DNA of 64,000 nucleotides from Chlorobiaceae bacterium (lineage in GTDB: Bacteria; Bacteroidota; Chlorobiia; Chlorobiales; Chlorobiaceae). Shown piece after piece: positions 31,204 through 41,714 of this stretch (position 1 is the first letter of the stretch; the number at the start of each line of letters is the position of its first letter). The notes below the pieces were generated by a model. The model was not told the origin of the DNA. It was given only the letters and a program-made list of their open reading frames with translations, and ran no database searches. Position numbers and translations under genes: made by a program. The DNA lies in contig JAAXXK010000004.1 of NCBI GenBank assembly GCA_013334525.1, positions 19,629 to 83,628 of the forward strand, in the 5' to 3' direction.

Positions 31204-31902
31204 TCAGCCTCTGTCCACATGCATCAGCATGGTATGATAGAAGCCGAAGCTTATTTTCTGGCTGGCGATGACCTTGAGTCCGAGTTCGGCGAGCACCCGC
31301 GTCATCTCTTCGTCCTTGATCATCTGGATGGTCGTACGACGCTCCTTTTTCGGGAAGAATCCTCCGATCCAGTGCTGGAAAGCAAGGATATTATTGAACG
31401 GCGCGTAGGTGAAGATCATTGGTCCACCAGTCAACCGGCTCAGGTTGCGGAACGCATGGGCGAATCCTTCGGCGGGATAGTGGATCAGCACGTCGAAGCA
31501 GACAACGGCGTCGTAGGTGCCTTTGACCGACTCGATCGGGCAGACCTCGAAATCCATATTGCCGGCCACACCTGCTTTCTGTGCATCGTTCCTGGTTTTG
31601 TCCACCATCTGCGAGGCGATATCGATAGACTTGACCCTGTAGCCGTTTTTTGCGAGCCGGATGCTGAACAGGCCGGTACCGCAGCCGGCATCGAGAACCG
31701 AGGCACCTTTTTTAAGGCCGGTTTTCTGCAGCCATTCGAACGCCTTGTCCATCATGACCGCGTGGCCCTGCCTTACGGTAGACCTGACGGTGGAGAGTTT
31801 TTCGTTACCGTAAATCGAAGCCCAGCGCTGGAAGCCCTGGCCATTGAAATACGACTGAAGCATCTTTTTGTGTTCTTCGGCGTTGAATGATGAACTGTTC
31901 AT
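31204..31902 (-). CDS. bchM: Mg-protoporphyrin IX O-methyltransferase
   Basis: SAM motif [48 protein letters not shown]; adjacent to bchE and bchH. Confidence 0.9.
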   Translation of the reverse strand: MNSSSFNAEEHKKMLQSYFNGQGFQRWASIYGNEKLSTVRSTVRQGHAVMMDKAFEWLQKTGLKKGASVLDAGCGTGLFSIRLAKNGYRVKSIDIASQMVDKTRNDAQKAGVAGNMDFEVCPIESVKGTYDAVVCFDVLIHYPAEGFAHAFRNLSRLTGGPMIFTYAPFNNILAFQHWIGGFFPKKERRTTIQMIKDEEMTRVLAELGLKVIASQKISFGFYHTMLMHVDRG

Positions 31903-31947
31903 TGGTTTTGTTGCGTCGTTGATGATAATGAGTGAGCACCACGGCTG

Positions 31948-34900
31948 TCAGGACTGGCTGCTGTGGGCACCTTCAATTCTTGTTTCGAGTTCTTCGTAAA
32001 GCTCCTGCAGCTCTTCGATCGTAGCTTCGTCTGCCTGCCAGAATCCCCGTGAATGGGCTTCAAGAAGGCGTCTGGTCATGGAGATGGTGGCCGTCGGGTT
32101 CAGCGCCGTCATGCGCTCCAGCATCTGGCGGTCCTGAAGGAAAGTTTCCGTAAACTGCTGGTAGGTCCACCCCTTTACCGCCGAAGCCGTTGCACTCCAT
32201 CCGTATGTGTTGGTCAGGTGGGCCTCGATCTCCCTTACCCCTTCATAACCATGTTCAAGCATCGCTTCGTACCACTTCGGGTTGAGAAGCTTGGTGCGGG
32301 CTTCCAGGGCGACCATGTTTTCGAGGGAGCGAATTTTCTGGCCCTTTCCGAATCCTCCGGTGTCTCCGACCATCACTTTCGGCTTCGAATTGCTGAGCAC
32401 TTCGACCGATTTTGAGACCCCGCCAAGATACTCATAATAGTGGTCAATATCGGACAATCCGATCTCGAAACTGTCGATATTCTGGAAGGTCAAGGTTACA
32501 TTTTTAAGGGCGGCCCTCAGGATGTCAGGGCTCTCCTGCCACTCACCCGCCGGTGTGAACGAAAAACTCTTCCGGTTCACAAATGCGTCTGCAAGTTGAC
32601 TTTCCTCTTCCCATGTACTGCTTTCGACCAGGTGGTTGACGTTCGATCCGTAGCTTCCCGGTGCGTTGGAGTAGATTCTTCCTGCGGCCTCCTCGACTGG
32701 TATCTGCAACTCGGCGGCCTGCTGGAGTACATGTTTTCTGACAAAGTTCATCGATTCGGGTTCGTCTGCCGATGCCGCCATGCGAACGGCTCTGTCCAGG
32801 AGCTTTACCTGATGCGAGAGCAGGTCCCTGAATATACCGCTGACCGTGACCACGATGTCGATGCGCGGTCGTCCCAGCTGTTCGAGCGGGATGAGCTCAA
32901 CATCGCCTATTTTACCGAGCTCATCGGTTTTTGTTTTAGCCCCCAGCAGCGCGAGCGCCTGGGCGACTCCTTCACCGTCGCTTTTCAGGTTGTCCGTTCC
33001 CCAGAGTATCAGGGCGATCGATTCAGGAAGCTGGCCGGTCTCTTTTCGGTACTGTTCAAGCAGCTCTTCGGCCGAGCGCTCGCCCGCCTTCCGGGCAAAC
33101 GGCGTCGGGATGCTGTAGGGATCCAGGCTGTGGATGTTGCGGCCTGTGGGAACAATGGCCGGGTTCCTGACCAGGTCGTTGCCCGGAGAGGGAGGGATGT
33201 AGGCCCCCGAAAGGGCGCTGATGACCGCTTCGACCTCCCGGTTTTCAAGCAGGCTGACGAGGATGCCGTTCAGGAAGTGCCAGAGTTTGTCGAGCTGGGC
33301 GGGTTTTACTCCGGCCGATTTCTGCAGAACGCTTCCTGCATCGCTTATGCGGACGGCAAGCGTGCCTTCGAGGAGCGATGTGATCGTCACTCCTTCCGGG
33401 AGGTTTTCCGGCAGGGTGCCGATAAATCGCCCAACCGCCTCGCGGCAGATCGCAGTGACCTTCTGCCAGGATTCACGGTACGCCATGTTCTCCTCATGTT
33501 GCTCTACAATCGCCTCGAAGTCAAGGTGCAGGCCTGCGCAGACGAGTTCGGGCAGGGAGCGGTTGTCGAGTTCGGGGCGTGCGTGGCTTACCAGCAGGGT
33601 AAGGTTGTCTGTCAGGCTTTCGACTGTCGGAGCCTGGCCGAGCACATGAAGGCCGAGCGGAATCATGCGCTCCTCGACGAGGTAAAGCTCATTGTTGAGC
33701 CAGGTGATGTACTCTTCGTCTCCCAGTTCGTCGGCGGGGGGCAGCATATCAATGCTTCCTGCCAGTTCCCGGACCTGTTCCAGTGCTTCCGACGACGGAC
33801 GGCTGCGCCATGCGCTGACCAGTTCGCGGAGTTGACGCATCCCCTTGTACAGGCCGGCGTGTTCGAGCGGCGGTGCCATGTAGCTGACCAGCGTGGCCAG
33901 GCCTCGCCTTTTTGCGATGGCTCCTTCGCTCGGGTTGTTGACGCAGTAACAGTAGAAGTGGGGTAATGAACCGATCAGCAGCTTCGGCCAGCAATCCGCC
34001 GAGAGCCCGACCTGTTTGCCCGGCATGAATTCGAGCGCACCATGCGTTCCGAAATGCAGGACTGCATCGGCACCGAACTCATGGTCGAGCCATGAATAGT
34101 ATGCGGCGAACGCATGGTTTGGCGCGGCGTCCTTGGCCATGAGGAGCCTCATGGGATCGCGTTCATAGCCGAACGACGGCTGCTGGCCGACGAAGATGTT
34201 GCCAAACGAAGCACCAAGTATGTGGAACCGGTTTCGATCGTTGAGGATTTCACCCGGCGCATCGCCCCAGAATTGCTCGATCCTCTCATAGGCAGGGAAC
34301 TGTTTCCTGTAAAGTTCTATGGGATAGTGCCCCTCGACGTTGCCGTCGGTGCCGAATACCAGACGGTTTCCTTCAAGAAGTTTGTCCCTTAAATCATCTA
34401 CCGATGCCGGCAATTCGATCTTGTAACCTTCGGCTTTCAGTTTCTGCATCAGCCGGAAGAGGCTTTCGAACACATCAAGGAATGCCGCGGTTCCGGCGTT
34501 GCCGAGGTTGGGGGGGAAATTAAAGAGGATGATGGCGATTTTTTTCTCTTCATTCGCCTTGCTGCGGAGTTTCATCCATCGGGTAATCCTTGAGGCAAGC
34601 GCACGTGTTTCGACTTCAAGGGGCATTGTCCGTTCGCTACCCTCCTCGAGTCCGGCGAACACATGGGGCTCGATAGCGCCGTCGAGTTCGGGAACAGCTA
34701 CGCTCAAGGCGGTCTGCAGGGGGGTCAGCCCGAGGTTGTTCTGTTTCCAGTGGCTTATCGGCTGGAACGCAAGAGGGATAATGTTGAAACAGGGCACCCC
34801 GATTTTCTTCAGGACACCGATCGCCTCGGCAGTGCGGGTCTCTGCAGGCCCGCCGACCAGGGAGAAGCCTGTTGCATTGATGAGCAGGTCGATCGGCAAT

Positions 34901-35784
34901 GATTCCTGTATGGCGGGGTCGAAAAACCCTTCAAGGGCCGGCCTGAAATCGAGTCCACCGCTGTAGGCTATGCAGCACCTGATTCCCTGTGATTCGATCT
35001 CCCTGAGCAGGTTTACAATGTGAAGCATGTTTTCGCTCAGGAGCGTGGCGCGCATCACGAGTATGGCCACCCTGCCATTGCCTTTGCCGGGGCGGTTTTT
35101 CTCCTGCCACTCACGCAGTTGGGCCGTGGTGGAAAAGGGGCTTCCGGCATCGGGATGGTATAGGGCGGTATCCGGATAGAAGATCGGGTCTTTCTGGGGA
35201 AGCACTCCCTTGTACCCCGGGACATAACGGTCTACCAGTACACAGAGAAAGCGCTTCATGTTTTCCTTCGAACCGTTCAGCCAGAACTGGTGGGCTGAAA
35301 TGAAGGTATGGATATCCCGAGCCTTTCCGGGGATATGCTTCATCAGCTTACCGACGTTACGTACGAGCGAGAGCTGGCGCTGGCTTTCTCCGCTGCTGCT
35401 GACCGGCCTGAGCTTCTGTGCGAGCTGCTTGAAGATTCCCTGGGGCTTCTCTTCTTCGTCTGTTTTGTGCAGGGAGAACTTCCCGACGCGCGTCTGGTTG
35501 ATCAGGGCAGGGTTGCTGGTGATCATGCAGACCGGGCACGATGCCATTTCGAGAAGCTGTTCCAGCGGGCGGACGATCTCCTCACTGAACAGCATCGATC
35601 CGAAAATGAAATCTGCTACGGGGATCTCTTTTGCGAGCCGCTCCCATGCCTGCGGTCCATGGTTGAGGCCGAGATTGAACATGGACACGTCAATATCGAG
35701 GCCGAACTCTCCGTTCAGTTCTGCTGCCGCCGATTTGAGCACACTGTTGTTCGTGGGCTCCATGGTTATGAAAAGAAATCGCAT
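31948..35784 (-). CDS. bchH: Mg-chelatase large subunit (BchH/CobN family)
   Basis: 1278 aa; [74 protein letters not shown]. Confidence 0.88.
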   Translation of the reverse strand: MRFLFITMEPTNNSVLKSAAAELNGEFGLDIDVSMFNLGLNHGPQAWERLAKEIPVADFIFGSMLFSEEIVRPLEQLLEMASCPVCMITSNPALINQTRVGKFSLHKTDEEEKPQGIFKQLAQKLRPVSSSGESQRQLSLVRNVGKLMKHIPGKARDIHTFISAHQFWLNGSKENMKRFLCVLVDRYVPGYKGVLPQKDPIFYPDTALYHPDAGSPFSTTAQLREWQEKNRPGKGNGRVAILVMRATLLSENMLHIVNLLREIESQGIRCCIAYSGGLDFRPALEGFFDPAIQESLPIDLLINATGFSLVGGPAETRTAEAIGVLKKIGVPCFNIIPLAFQPISHWKQNNLGLTPLQTALSVAVPELDGAIEPHVFAGLEEGSERTMPLEVETRALASRITRWMKLRSKANEEKKIAIILFNFPPNLGNAGTAAFLDVFESLFRLMQKLKAEGYKIELPASVDDLRDKLLEGNRLVFGTDGNVEGHYPIELYRKQFPAYERIEQFWGDAPGEILNDRNRFHILGASFGNIFVGQQPSFGYERDPMRLLMAKDAAPNHAFAAYYSWLDHEFGADAVLHFGTHGALEFMPGKQVGLSADCWPKLLIGSLPHFYCYCVNNPSEGAIAKRRGLATLVSYMAPPLEHAGLYKGMRQLRELVSAWRSRPSSEALEQVRELAGSIDMLPPADELGDEEYITWLNNELYLVEERMIPLGLHVLGQAPTVESLTDNLTLLVSHARPELDNRSLPELVCAGLHLDFEAIVEQHEENMAYRESWQKVTAICREAVGRFIGTLPENLPEGVTITSLLEGTLAVRISDAGSVLQKSAGVKPAQLDKLWHFLNGILVSLLENREVEAVISALSGAYIPPSPGNDLVRNPAIVPTGRNIHSLDPYSIPTPFARKAGERSAEELLEQYRKETGQLPESIALILWGTDNLKSDGEGVAQALALLGAKTKTDELGKIGDVELIPLEQLGRPRIDIVVTVSGIFRDLLSHQVKLLDRAVRMAASADEPESMNFVRKHVLQQAAELQIPVEEAAGRIYSNAPGSYGSNVNHLVESSTWEEESQLADAFVNRKSFSFTPAGEWQESPDILRAALKNVTLTFQNIDSFEIGLSDIDHYYEYLGGVSKSVEVLSNSKPKVMVGDTGGFGKGQKIRSLENMVALEARTKLLNPKWYEAMLEHGYEGVREIEAHLTNTYGWSATASAVKGWTYQQFTETFLQDRQMLERMTALNPTATISMTRRLLEAHSRGFWQADEATIEELQELYEELETRIEGAHSSQS

Positions 35785-35985
35785 AGGTCAAATCCTGTTT
35801 CCGGGCATTTGTGTGTGTGCCTGACCGAGCGGCCGGGCATGGAAGAGCCGAAGAGCTCTTTTGACTACTGTTCCCGAACGAGGCAAACCATCAAAGACGA
35901 TAATATCAACAGCGCCGGATAACATGGTATCCGTTTTTGCTGTGTTTAACGCGATGTGTTCAGCCTGACAGGACAGCGCCCGGGT

Positions 35986-36405
35986 CTATACCAGAAGCAC
36001 AGGATTCTGCTGGAGGAGATTGAAGGGAAGAGAGGGGGAGTCCGGACTGAAGCCGAAAAGCTGCCGGCTTAAAAGAAGTGAAAATCGATAATCGGGATGC
36101 AAGGGGGAGCTGAAAAAAAGAAAATGATCTGCGGCAAATGATCGAGCAGGTTCTTCACTTAAACTGCTATAGGTTCGCTTGCCCGGAAAACGAAAATCCC
36201 CCGGAAGTACCTTGAGCTCCCTGTGAAGGCCGTCAGGCTCAATGCTCCGTTGGACGCCGGTAGCCTGGTCGCGACTCTTTGATTTGCTGTTGCCCGAGGA
36301 GGTTTTAACGAGAAGGCCGTAACCGAGCACCGAGATGGCAAAGAATATTGCTATCTCGAAAATTCGAAGGATGTTTCGCCCTATTGTATGCTTTCCGCTA
36401 TACAT
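35986..36405 (-). CDS. Possible small membrane protein between the two BchH paralogs
   Basis: 139-aa ORF with one predicted N-terminal TM segment (IFEIAIFFAISVLGYGLLV); coding status uncertain. Confidence 0.3.
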   Translation of the reverse strand: MYSGKHTIGRNILRIFEIAIFFAISVLGYGLLVKTSSGNSKSKSRDQATGVQRSIEPDGLHRELKVLPGDFRFPGKRTYSSLSEEPARSFAADHFLFFSSPLHPDYRFSLLLSRQLFGFSPDSPSLPFNLLQQNPVLLV

Positions 36406-36542
36406 AAAAAGGTATTAGTATAAAGTAATATAGCAAACCTGAGCATGATAAGGAAGTGTACATATGCACGAAAGGTGCATGAATATTGAGTTATTGTTAA
36501 AAATAGAGTAATAAGTGGCGAAAAAAGCCTCTTTGGCAAAAA

Positions 36543-36577
36543 AAACGAAGAGCCCGTTTCATGCGGGCTCTTCGTTT
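36543..36577 (-). terminator. Terminator downstream of the second BchH-type gene
   Basis: aaacgaagagcccg ... cgggctcttcgttt, 14-bp stem with A-run on + strand (T-run on - strand). Confidence 0.85.
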
Positions 36578-36593
36578 AGGTGTATTTTCAGCT

Positions 36594-39500
36594 TCAGGCT
36601 TCAATGCCTTCAAGGCGGTCTTCAAGGTCGGAGTATATCTCCTGCAACTTTTCGATGGTATCGGGATCGGCTGCCCACATGCCTCTTCCGCTGGCTTCAA
36701 GCATCCTGCCGACGATGTTCTTGAACGCTTTGGGGTTCAGCTTCATGAGCTTGTCACGCATGGCCGGGTCGAATGCATAGGTTTGTGCGGCCTCTTTGTA
36801 GACCCAGTCGTCGACACTTTTGGTGACGGCATCCCAGCCGAGCATGTAGGTGAAACGGTTGCTGATCTCGGTTGCGCCGCTGTGACCCTGTGCAATCATG
36901 CCCTCAAACCATTTCGGGTTGAGCAGCTTGGTGCGGAACTCTACCTTCAGTGCCTTGGCGGCATCGTCAACCTTGATGTCGGCCGTGTAGGTTTCGACAT
37001 AGTTCAGCTTGACGTTGTCACCTTTCGGGTTGCGGCGGCGTGCCGACATCTGCAACGCACCCGATGAGGAGAAGTAACGGTCGATATCCGAAATGCCGTA
37101 CTCTGCGGAGTCGACCTGCTGTACGACCCTGTCAACGGTGCCGAGAAGGTCGTTCAGGACGTCGGACTGCTGGTCTCCGTAGCGGTTTCCGCCATAGGCA
37201 AAGCTCGTACGTTTGACGAACATGCTGTCGAGGTCCTCTTCGGTCTCCCAGGCGGAATCTTCGACCAGCTCTTCGACTTGTGATCCATAGGAGCCGGGGG
37301 CCTGGGTGAAGAGGCGTGAAGTCGCGCTCTCAAAGTCCTTACCCTGCCGCATCGATTCGTCGACATGCTTTTTGATGTGGTTCATCTCGACCGGTTCGAT
37401 AGCCCTTGCGGCATCCTTGACCAGTTTGTCGAGGTGGTCGACCAGTACGCCGAAGGTGTCGCGGAAGATTGAACTGATCTGGATCAGCACGTCGATTCTC
37501 GGGCGACCAAGCTTTTCGAGAGGTACGAGACGGTAGTGGCTGATCTTGTTCTGTGCATCGTATGCCGGCTCCGCTCCCATCAGGTGGATGATGACGGCTA
37601 CGGCTTCACCCTTGCTCTTGATCGTGTCGAGACCCCAGAGCACCTGGGCGATTGTTTGAGGATACTCACCGTTGTTCTCCTCCTGGTGTTTCCGGATGAT
37701 CGTGTCGGCAATCTGCTTGCCGCGCTTGAAGGCCAGTTCGGAAGGGATTCTCCAGGGGTCGATGGCGTGGATGTTGCGGCCGGTAGGAAGGATGGCTGCG
37801 CCGTCGCGCACCAGGTCGCCGCCGGGGCCGGACGGAAGGTACTCGCCGTTCAGTGCGCGGAGGAAGCTCTTCATCTCCTCGCCGTTGTCCTGCAGGGCGC
37901 GCTTGAGTGCCAGGCCCTCCTGCAGCGAGGTGTTGATGGCGGCAGCCATATCCTCGTTAACTTTGGTATTGTCCGTCAGTGCGCTGAATACGGTTCCGGG
38001 GTTGCCGTTGCCGAAAATGGTCTTTTCGATGAACTCCTTCGTAAGGTCGTCCACCTTTTCCCTTACCTTCAGCGCTACCGGGTCACCTTTGCGGGCTTTT
38101 GTCGCCAGCGAGCCGTAGTCGCCCCAGGCCCTTTTTTCGCCGATCGCCTCGATGATCACCGAGGGTAGCGAGCGTTCGTTGCCGCGCACCTTCAGGTACT
38201 CGGAGATCGTGGTGACCTGGAAGGAGAGTTCCGGGGTTTCGCCGAAGATGTGCAGGGCGTTTGAAATCAGGCGGCTTTCGAGTTCGAGCATATAGATGTA
38301 GAGGCGACTGATGTAGTCGCTGAAAGGCTCTCCTTCGATTCTCGGGCAGTCGTCGGTCAGGTTCAGCTGCTCGGCTTTTTCTGCAATGGCCATCTCTGTT
38401 TCCACGTCGACGATCTTCTCAAGTCCGCGTTCGCGGTAATCGTTGAGCATCTCCTTGAACGCAGGGAGCTCCTTGTACAAACCGGCGCGGGCAAGCGGCG
38501 GGATGTTGTGCGAAATCATGGTCGCGTAACCGCGGCGTTTGGCGATGTTGGCTTCGCTCGGGTTGTTGACCGGGTATATGTAGAAGTGGGGAACCTCGCC
38601 GAGCAGGGCATCGGACCAGCACTCGCCGGTAAGGCCGAGCTGAAGGCCGGGCATCCACTCCGCCGTGCCGTGCATACCGACGTGCACCATGGCATGGGCA
38701 CCGAACTCGCGGCTGATCCAGCGGTAGAAGGCGATGTACTGGTGGTGCGGCGTGTTGGCCTTGTCGAAAAGGAGGCGCATCGGGTCGCCCTGCACGCCAA
38801 GCCTCGGCTGGACACCGATGAACAGGTTGCCGAGCCTGATGCCGCCAAGGAATACCTTGTTGACTCCGACCGGCGCGATGTCGCCGGGGAATCCGCTCCA
38901 CCTGGCCTCGATGCGTTCACGTTCGCCAGGTGTAGTTATGGCGTTGAAGGTCTCGCGCTCAATACCGAAGTTGTCAGCCTCGTGGGCCTGGATCTCGTAA
39001 TCAGTTGCCCTGTCGAGCATGGCGAGCAAAGCTTCCGGCGATTCCGGAACTTCACCTACATTGTAGCCCTCGCTCTTCAGGCGCTGAACCATTTTATAAA
39101 GGCTTTTCGGTACGTCAAGCAGGGCGGCGCTGGCCTTTTTGCCCATACCCGGGGGATAGTCGTATACGACAAATGCGATCTTCTTGTCCCGGTTCGGCGT
39201 ATGACGCAGGTCGGAGAATTTTTTTGCCAGTCCCGATAGCCGGTCGAGCCGGTCCTGCACCGTCTGCAGGCGTCCGTCCTTGATCGCGCCGAGCACGACA
39301 GGGCAGACTGCGCCGTCCATTTCGGGCAGGGCAAAGGTCATGGCTGACTGCAGCGGCACGACACCCTGCGTCTTCCACGAGTTCATGTCCTGGATGAAGA
39401 GAGGCTGGGAAACAACATAGGGGGCATTGATCTTGCCAAGAATTTCATCGCGTGCGGCAGAAGATGCTCCCGGGGTGGTCGCACCGGCCGGGCCGCCGAC

Positions 39501-40397
39501 GAATCCAAAGCCCATCATGTTGATGAGCATGTCAGGCTTGGCATGGGTGAACCACTCACGAGCAGCGACGTGACCCTCGACGCCCATCACGAAAACAGGC
39601 AGGGGATTCAGTCCCTTGTTTTCGATGGCCCTGATGGTATTGTCTATGTAACCTTTCTCCTGCAGCAGGTGCTTGCGGAAGAAGAGAAGAGCGATATTGT
39701 GCTGCTTTGCCGAGTTCTTGTTGTGTTTGTGCAGCCACTTCTCGTAATGGTGCAGGTCTTTCAGGTATTCCGGTGCATCGGGGTGGTAGAAGCCCATGGT
39801 CGGCACTTCCTGCACCTTTTCGGCTTTTACCGGAACATCGAAATACTCAGCCATGATATAGTTGAACATGGACGCCAGGTTCTCGGCCGTCGGGTGCATC
39901 CAGTAGGTGTACACCTGCATCCAGTTCTTGAAATCCTTCGCTTTTTTCGGGATCAGCGGCAGCATGGTCCGCATGATCTTCAGCAACTTCATGTATCCGT
40001 AAAGAGCATCTTCGTCACGCCCCTTGACGAGCATCTTTGCGACTTTCTTGACGATGTCGGGCATGCCGCTGCCGTTCTCGGATACCACATAGGTCCCGAT
40101 TTTGGTCATTTGCATTACTTCGGGCATCGACTCGTAGGCGAAGACGGTTTTCACCTTCGACTGGTCGATCTGTTCCTGAAGCCAGTCAGCCTGACCCTTG
40201 AACTGGATCAGCGTGGTGAAAATACAGTCTGCCTCACGGATGGCCTTACCTGCCTCCGGATTCTGGTGTTCTAGATCCTGATCGGTCCATTGCGTCAGTT
40301 CGGCGTGCCGGCTGAGCAGATCTTTCACTTCCCGCCATACTCGCTGGTTGCACTGTTCCATTCCGACAACCGCGGCAATTCGGATTTTATCGCCCAT
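36594..40397 (-). CDS. bchS: Second Mg-chelatase large-subunit paralog (BchS/BchT type)
   Basis: 1267 aa; MVHVGMHGTAEWMPGLQLGLTGECWSDALLGEVPHFYIYPVNNPSEANIAKRRGYATMISH; paralogous to the 31948-35784 protein. bchS symbol from remembered Chlorobaculum order. Confidence 0.78.
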   Translation of the reverse strand: MGDKIRIAAVVGMEQCNQRVWREVKDLLSRHAELTQWTDQDLEHQNPEAGKAIREADCIFTTLIQFKGQADWLQEQIDQSKVKTVFAYESMPEVMQMTKIGTYVVSENGSGMPDIVKKVAKMLVKGRDEDALYGYMKLLKIMRTMLPLIPKKAKDFKNWMQVYTYWMHPTAENLASMFNYIMAEYFDVPVKAEKVQEVPTMGFYHPDAPEYLKDLHHYEKWLHKHNKNSAKQHNIALLFFRKHLLQEKGYIDNTIRAIENKGLNPLPVFVMGVEGHVAAREWFTHAKPDMLINMMGFGFVGGPAGATTPGASSAARDEILGKINAPYVVSQPLFIQDMNSWKTQGVVPLQSAMTFALPEMDGAVCPVVLGAIKDGRLQTVQDRLDRLSGLAKKFSDLRHTPNRDKKIAFVVYDYPPGMGKKASAALLDVPKSLYKMVQRLKSEGYNVGEVPESPEALLAMLDRATDYEIQAHEADNFGIERETFNAITTPGERERIEARWSGFPGDIAPVGVNKVFLGGIRLGNLFIGVQPRLGVQGDPMRLLFDKANTPHHQYIAFYRWISREFGAHAMVHVGMHGTAEWMPGLQLGLTGECWSDALLGEVPHFYIYPVNNPSEANIAKRRGYATMISHNIPPLARAGLYKELPAFKEMLNDYRERGLEKIVDVETEMAIAEKAEQLNLTDDCPRIEGEPFSDYISRLYIYMLELESRLISNALHIFGETPELSFQVTTISEYLKVRGNERSLPSVIIEAIGEKRAWGDYGSLATKARKGDPVALKVREKVDDLTKEFIEKTIFGNGNPGTVFSALTDNTKVNEDMAAAINTSLQEGLALKRALQDNGEEMKSFLRALNGEYLPSGPGGDLVRDGAAILPTGRNIHAIDPWRIPSELAFKRGKQIADTIIRKHQEENNGEYPQTIAQVLWGLDTIKSKGEAVAVIIHLMGAEPAYDAQNKISHYRLVPLEKLGRPRIDVLIQISSIFRDTFGVLVDHLDKLVKDAARAIEPVEMNHIKKHVDESMRQGKDFESATSRLFTQAPGSYGSQVEELVEDSAWETEEDLDSMFVKRTSFAYGGNRYGDQQSDVLNDLLGTVDRVVQQVDSAEYGISDIDRYFSSSGALQMSARRRNPKGDNVKLNYVETYTADIKVDDAAKALKVEFRTKLLNPKWFEGMIAQGHSGATEISNRFTYMLGWDAVTKSVDDWVYKEAAQTYAFDPAMRDKLMKLNPKAFKNIVGRMLEASGRGMWAADPDTIEKLQEIYSDLEDRLEGIEA

Positions 40398-40544
40398 AGA
40401 TAACTCAGATGTGCTTTGTTGATAGGTATTTCAGGCTACCTAATGTAATAAATCCTGCCTTGATTAACAGCAGGAAAAAACGAGTGGTCATCCCGGAGAA
40501 GTAAAACTGACGCGGTCTGGCTTGAGCATGTGGGAATATGTGAA

Positions 40545-40644
40545 TGGACTGAATGGACGTGACAGACGTAGATGCCTGATTTGTTGATTAATCTTGCGTT
40601 TTGTCCATCAAGTCCATTCAGTCCACAACCTCCATTCTTACATT
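40545..40644. repeat. GTCCAT-type intergenic repeat with 14-bp inverted arms
   Basis: tggactgaatggac (40545-40558) vs gtccattcagtcca (40612-40625); 40603-40644 closely matches the element near 46960. Confidence 0.75.
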
Positions 40645-41369
40645 CGGGGAGGTGCGACTGAGTTCAGATGGTTTTTCAATGTGGCCTCGTGGATGAAAGA
40701 GAACTCACGGTATTTTTCGGAAATGTGAAAAATCCGGTACCCCGCAGCCTGCAGTTTGCTGACTACCGATTTTGTTTTATCCACAGGAACACTCCTGAAC
40801 CGGTGATGAAATTCAACAAGCAACTGATATGGCTTAACGCCCGAGTCCAGCATGTCGTCGATGACTTCGTACTCAGAAGCCTCGATGTCCATTTTAAGGA
40901 TGTCGATTTTCCGGATCCCGAGCTCGTTCATGATCGTCGGGATTCTTTTTACAGGGACATCAACAGCAATTCCTTCTCCCGCCCCTTCATCGACAAGGGT
41001 CAACATGGTCGATGATTTTTTACCTTTCTGTATTCGGGGATACATGCGGATGTTGCCGTCCCTGCCTCCGATTGCGTAAGGATGGAAATGGAACCGGGAG
41101 GGGGTGTTCTGGGTCTTGATCCACTCGATCCATCGCGGAGTTGGATCGAAGGCATGTACATCACAACAGAGCAGCTCGATTATTCCGGTGTCAAACCCGA
41201 TATCGTTGGCGACTCCGAGTGAAAACACCACGCTCGAACTGTCGAGGCCGATCGGGGAAAATGTCCAGCCTCCAATGCTCCGAGTCTCGCAATCCAACTC
41301 AATCTTGCTGCTGAGTTCCTGCCCGGTTGCCTGACGCAACAGGAGCTTGGATTTCGTGAATAATCCCAT
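40638..41369 (-). CDS. FkbM family methyltransferase
   Basis: VVFSLGVANDIGFDTGIIELLCCDVHAFDPTP...IDILKMDIEASEYEVIDDML. Confidence 0.8.
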   Translation of the reverse strand: MGLFTKSKLLLRQATGQELSSKIELDCETRSIGGWTFSPIGLDSSSVVFSLGVANDIGFDTGIIELLCCDVHAFDPTPRWIEWIKTQNTPSRFHFHPYAIGGRDGNIRMYPRIQKGKKSSTMLTLVDEGAGEGIAVDVPVKRIPTIMNELGIRKIDILKMDIEASEYEVIDDMLDSGVKPYQLLVEFHHRFRSVPVDKTKSVVSKLQAAGYRIFHISEKYREFSFIHEATLKNHLNSVAPPRM

Positions 41370-41610
41370 AGGACCGCATTTAGTAATTGACTGGCCCGGA
41401 GGCAGATACAGGAAGGCCTGAAGATGGAAACATTTTACTCAATAATCGTCTAAAAAGAAAGCGAATGAAGCTATTGGGCCTCGGGGCCGGGAAAATGGGG
41501 CTCTACGGCTGGTCATTTTCATCGTGTGATTCCGTGGCGCCGACGAACCGCTTTTTCATGTTGGTAAGATCTCAGTTCCTTTATTGCATTCATTATCGGG
41601 GGCGCGGGGC

Positions 41611-41650
41611 AAAAAAAAAGGCCGCCTTTTCGGGCAGCCCTTTTTTTTTC
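41611..41650 (-). terminator. Terminator-like hairpin downstream of the TonB receptor gene
   Basis: aaaaaaaaaggccgccttttcgggcagccctttttttt; imperfect GC stem flanked by A-run and T-run. Confidence 0.6.
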
Positions 41651-41714
41651 ATGCCCTGTCCTTGCGGGACAGGCTGTTGAAGAATGAATCGACGTGATTC
41701 GCTGAACGTTCAGC

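Noticed and set aside
32440-33966. 508-aa + strand ORF
   Set aside because: Antisense to bchH, whose protein is a clear family member; Cys/Arg-rich translation without recognisable domain. Treated as a by-product of high-GC codon usage
37536-40274. Several 200+ aa + strand ORFs (37536, 38508, 39543)
   Set aside because: Antisense to the second BchH-family gene; no domain-like sequence
41387-41680. 97-aa + strand ORF between the FkbM and TonB genes
   Set aside because: Runs through the terminator-like hairpin and its A-run (KKKAAFSGSPFFF); unlikely to be a gene
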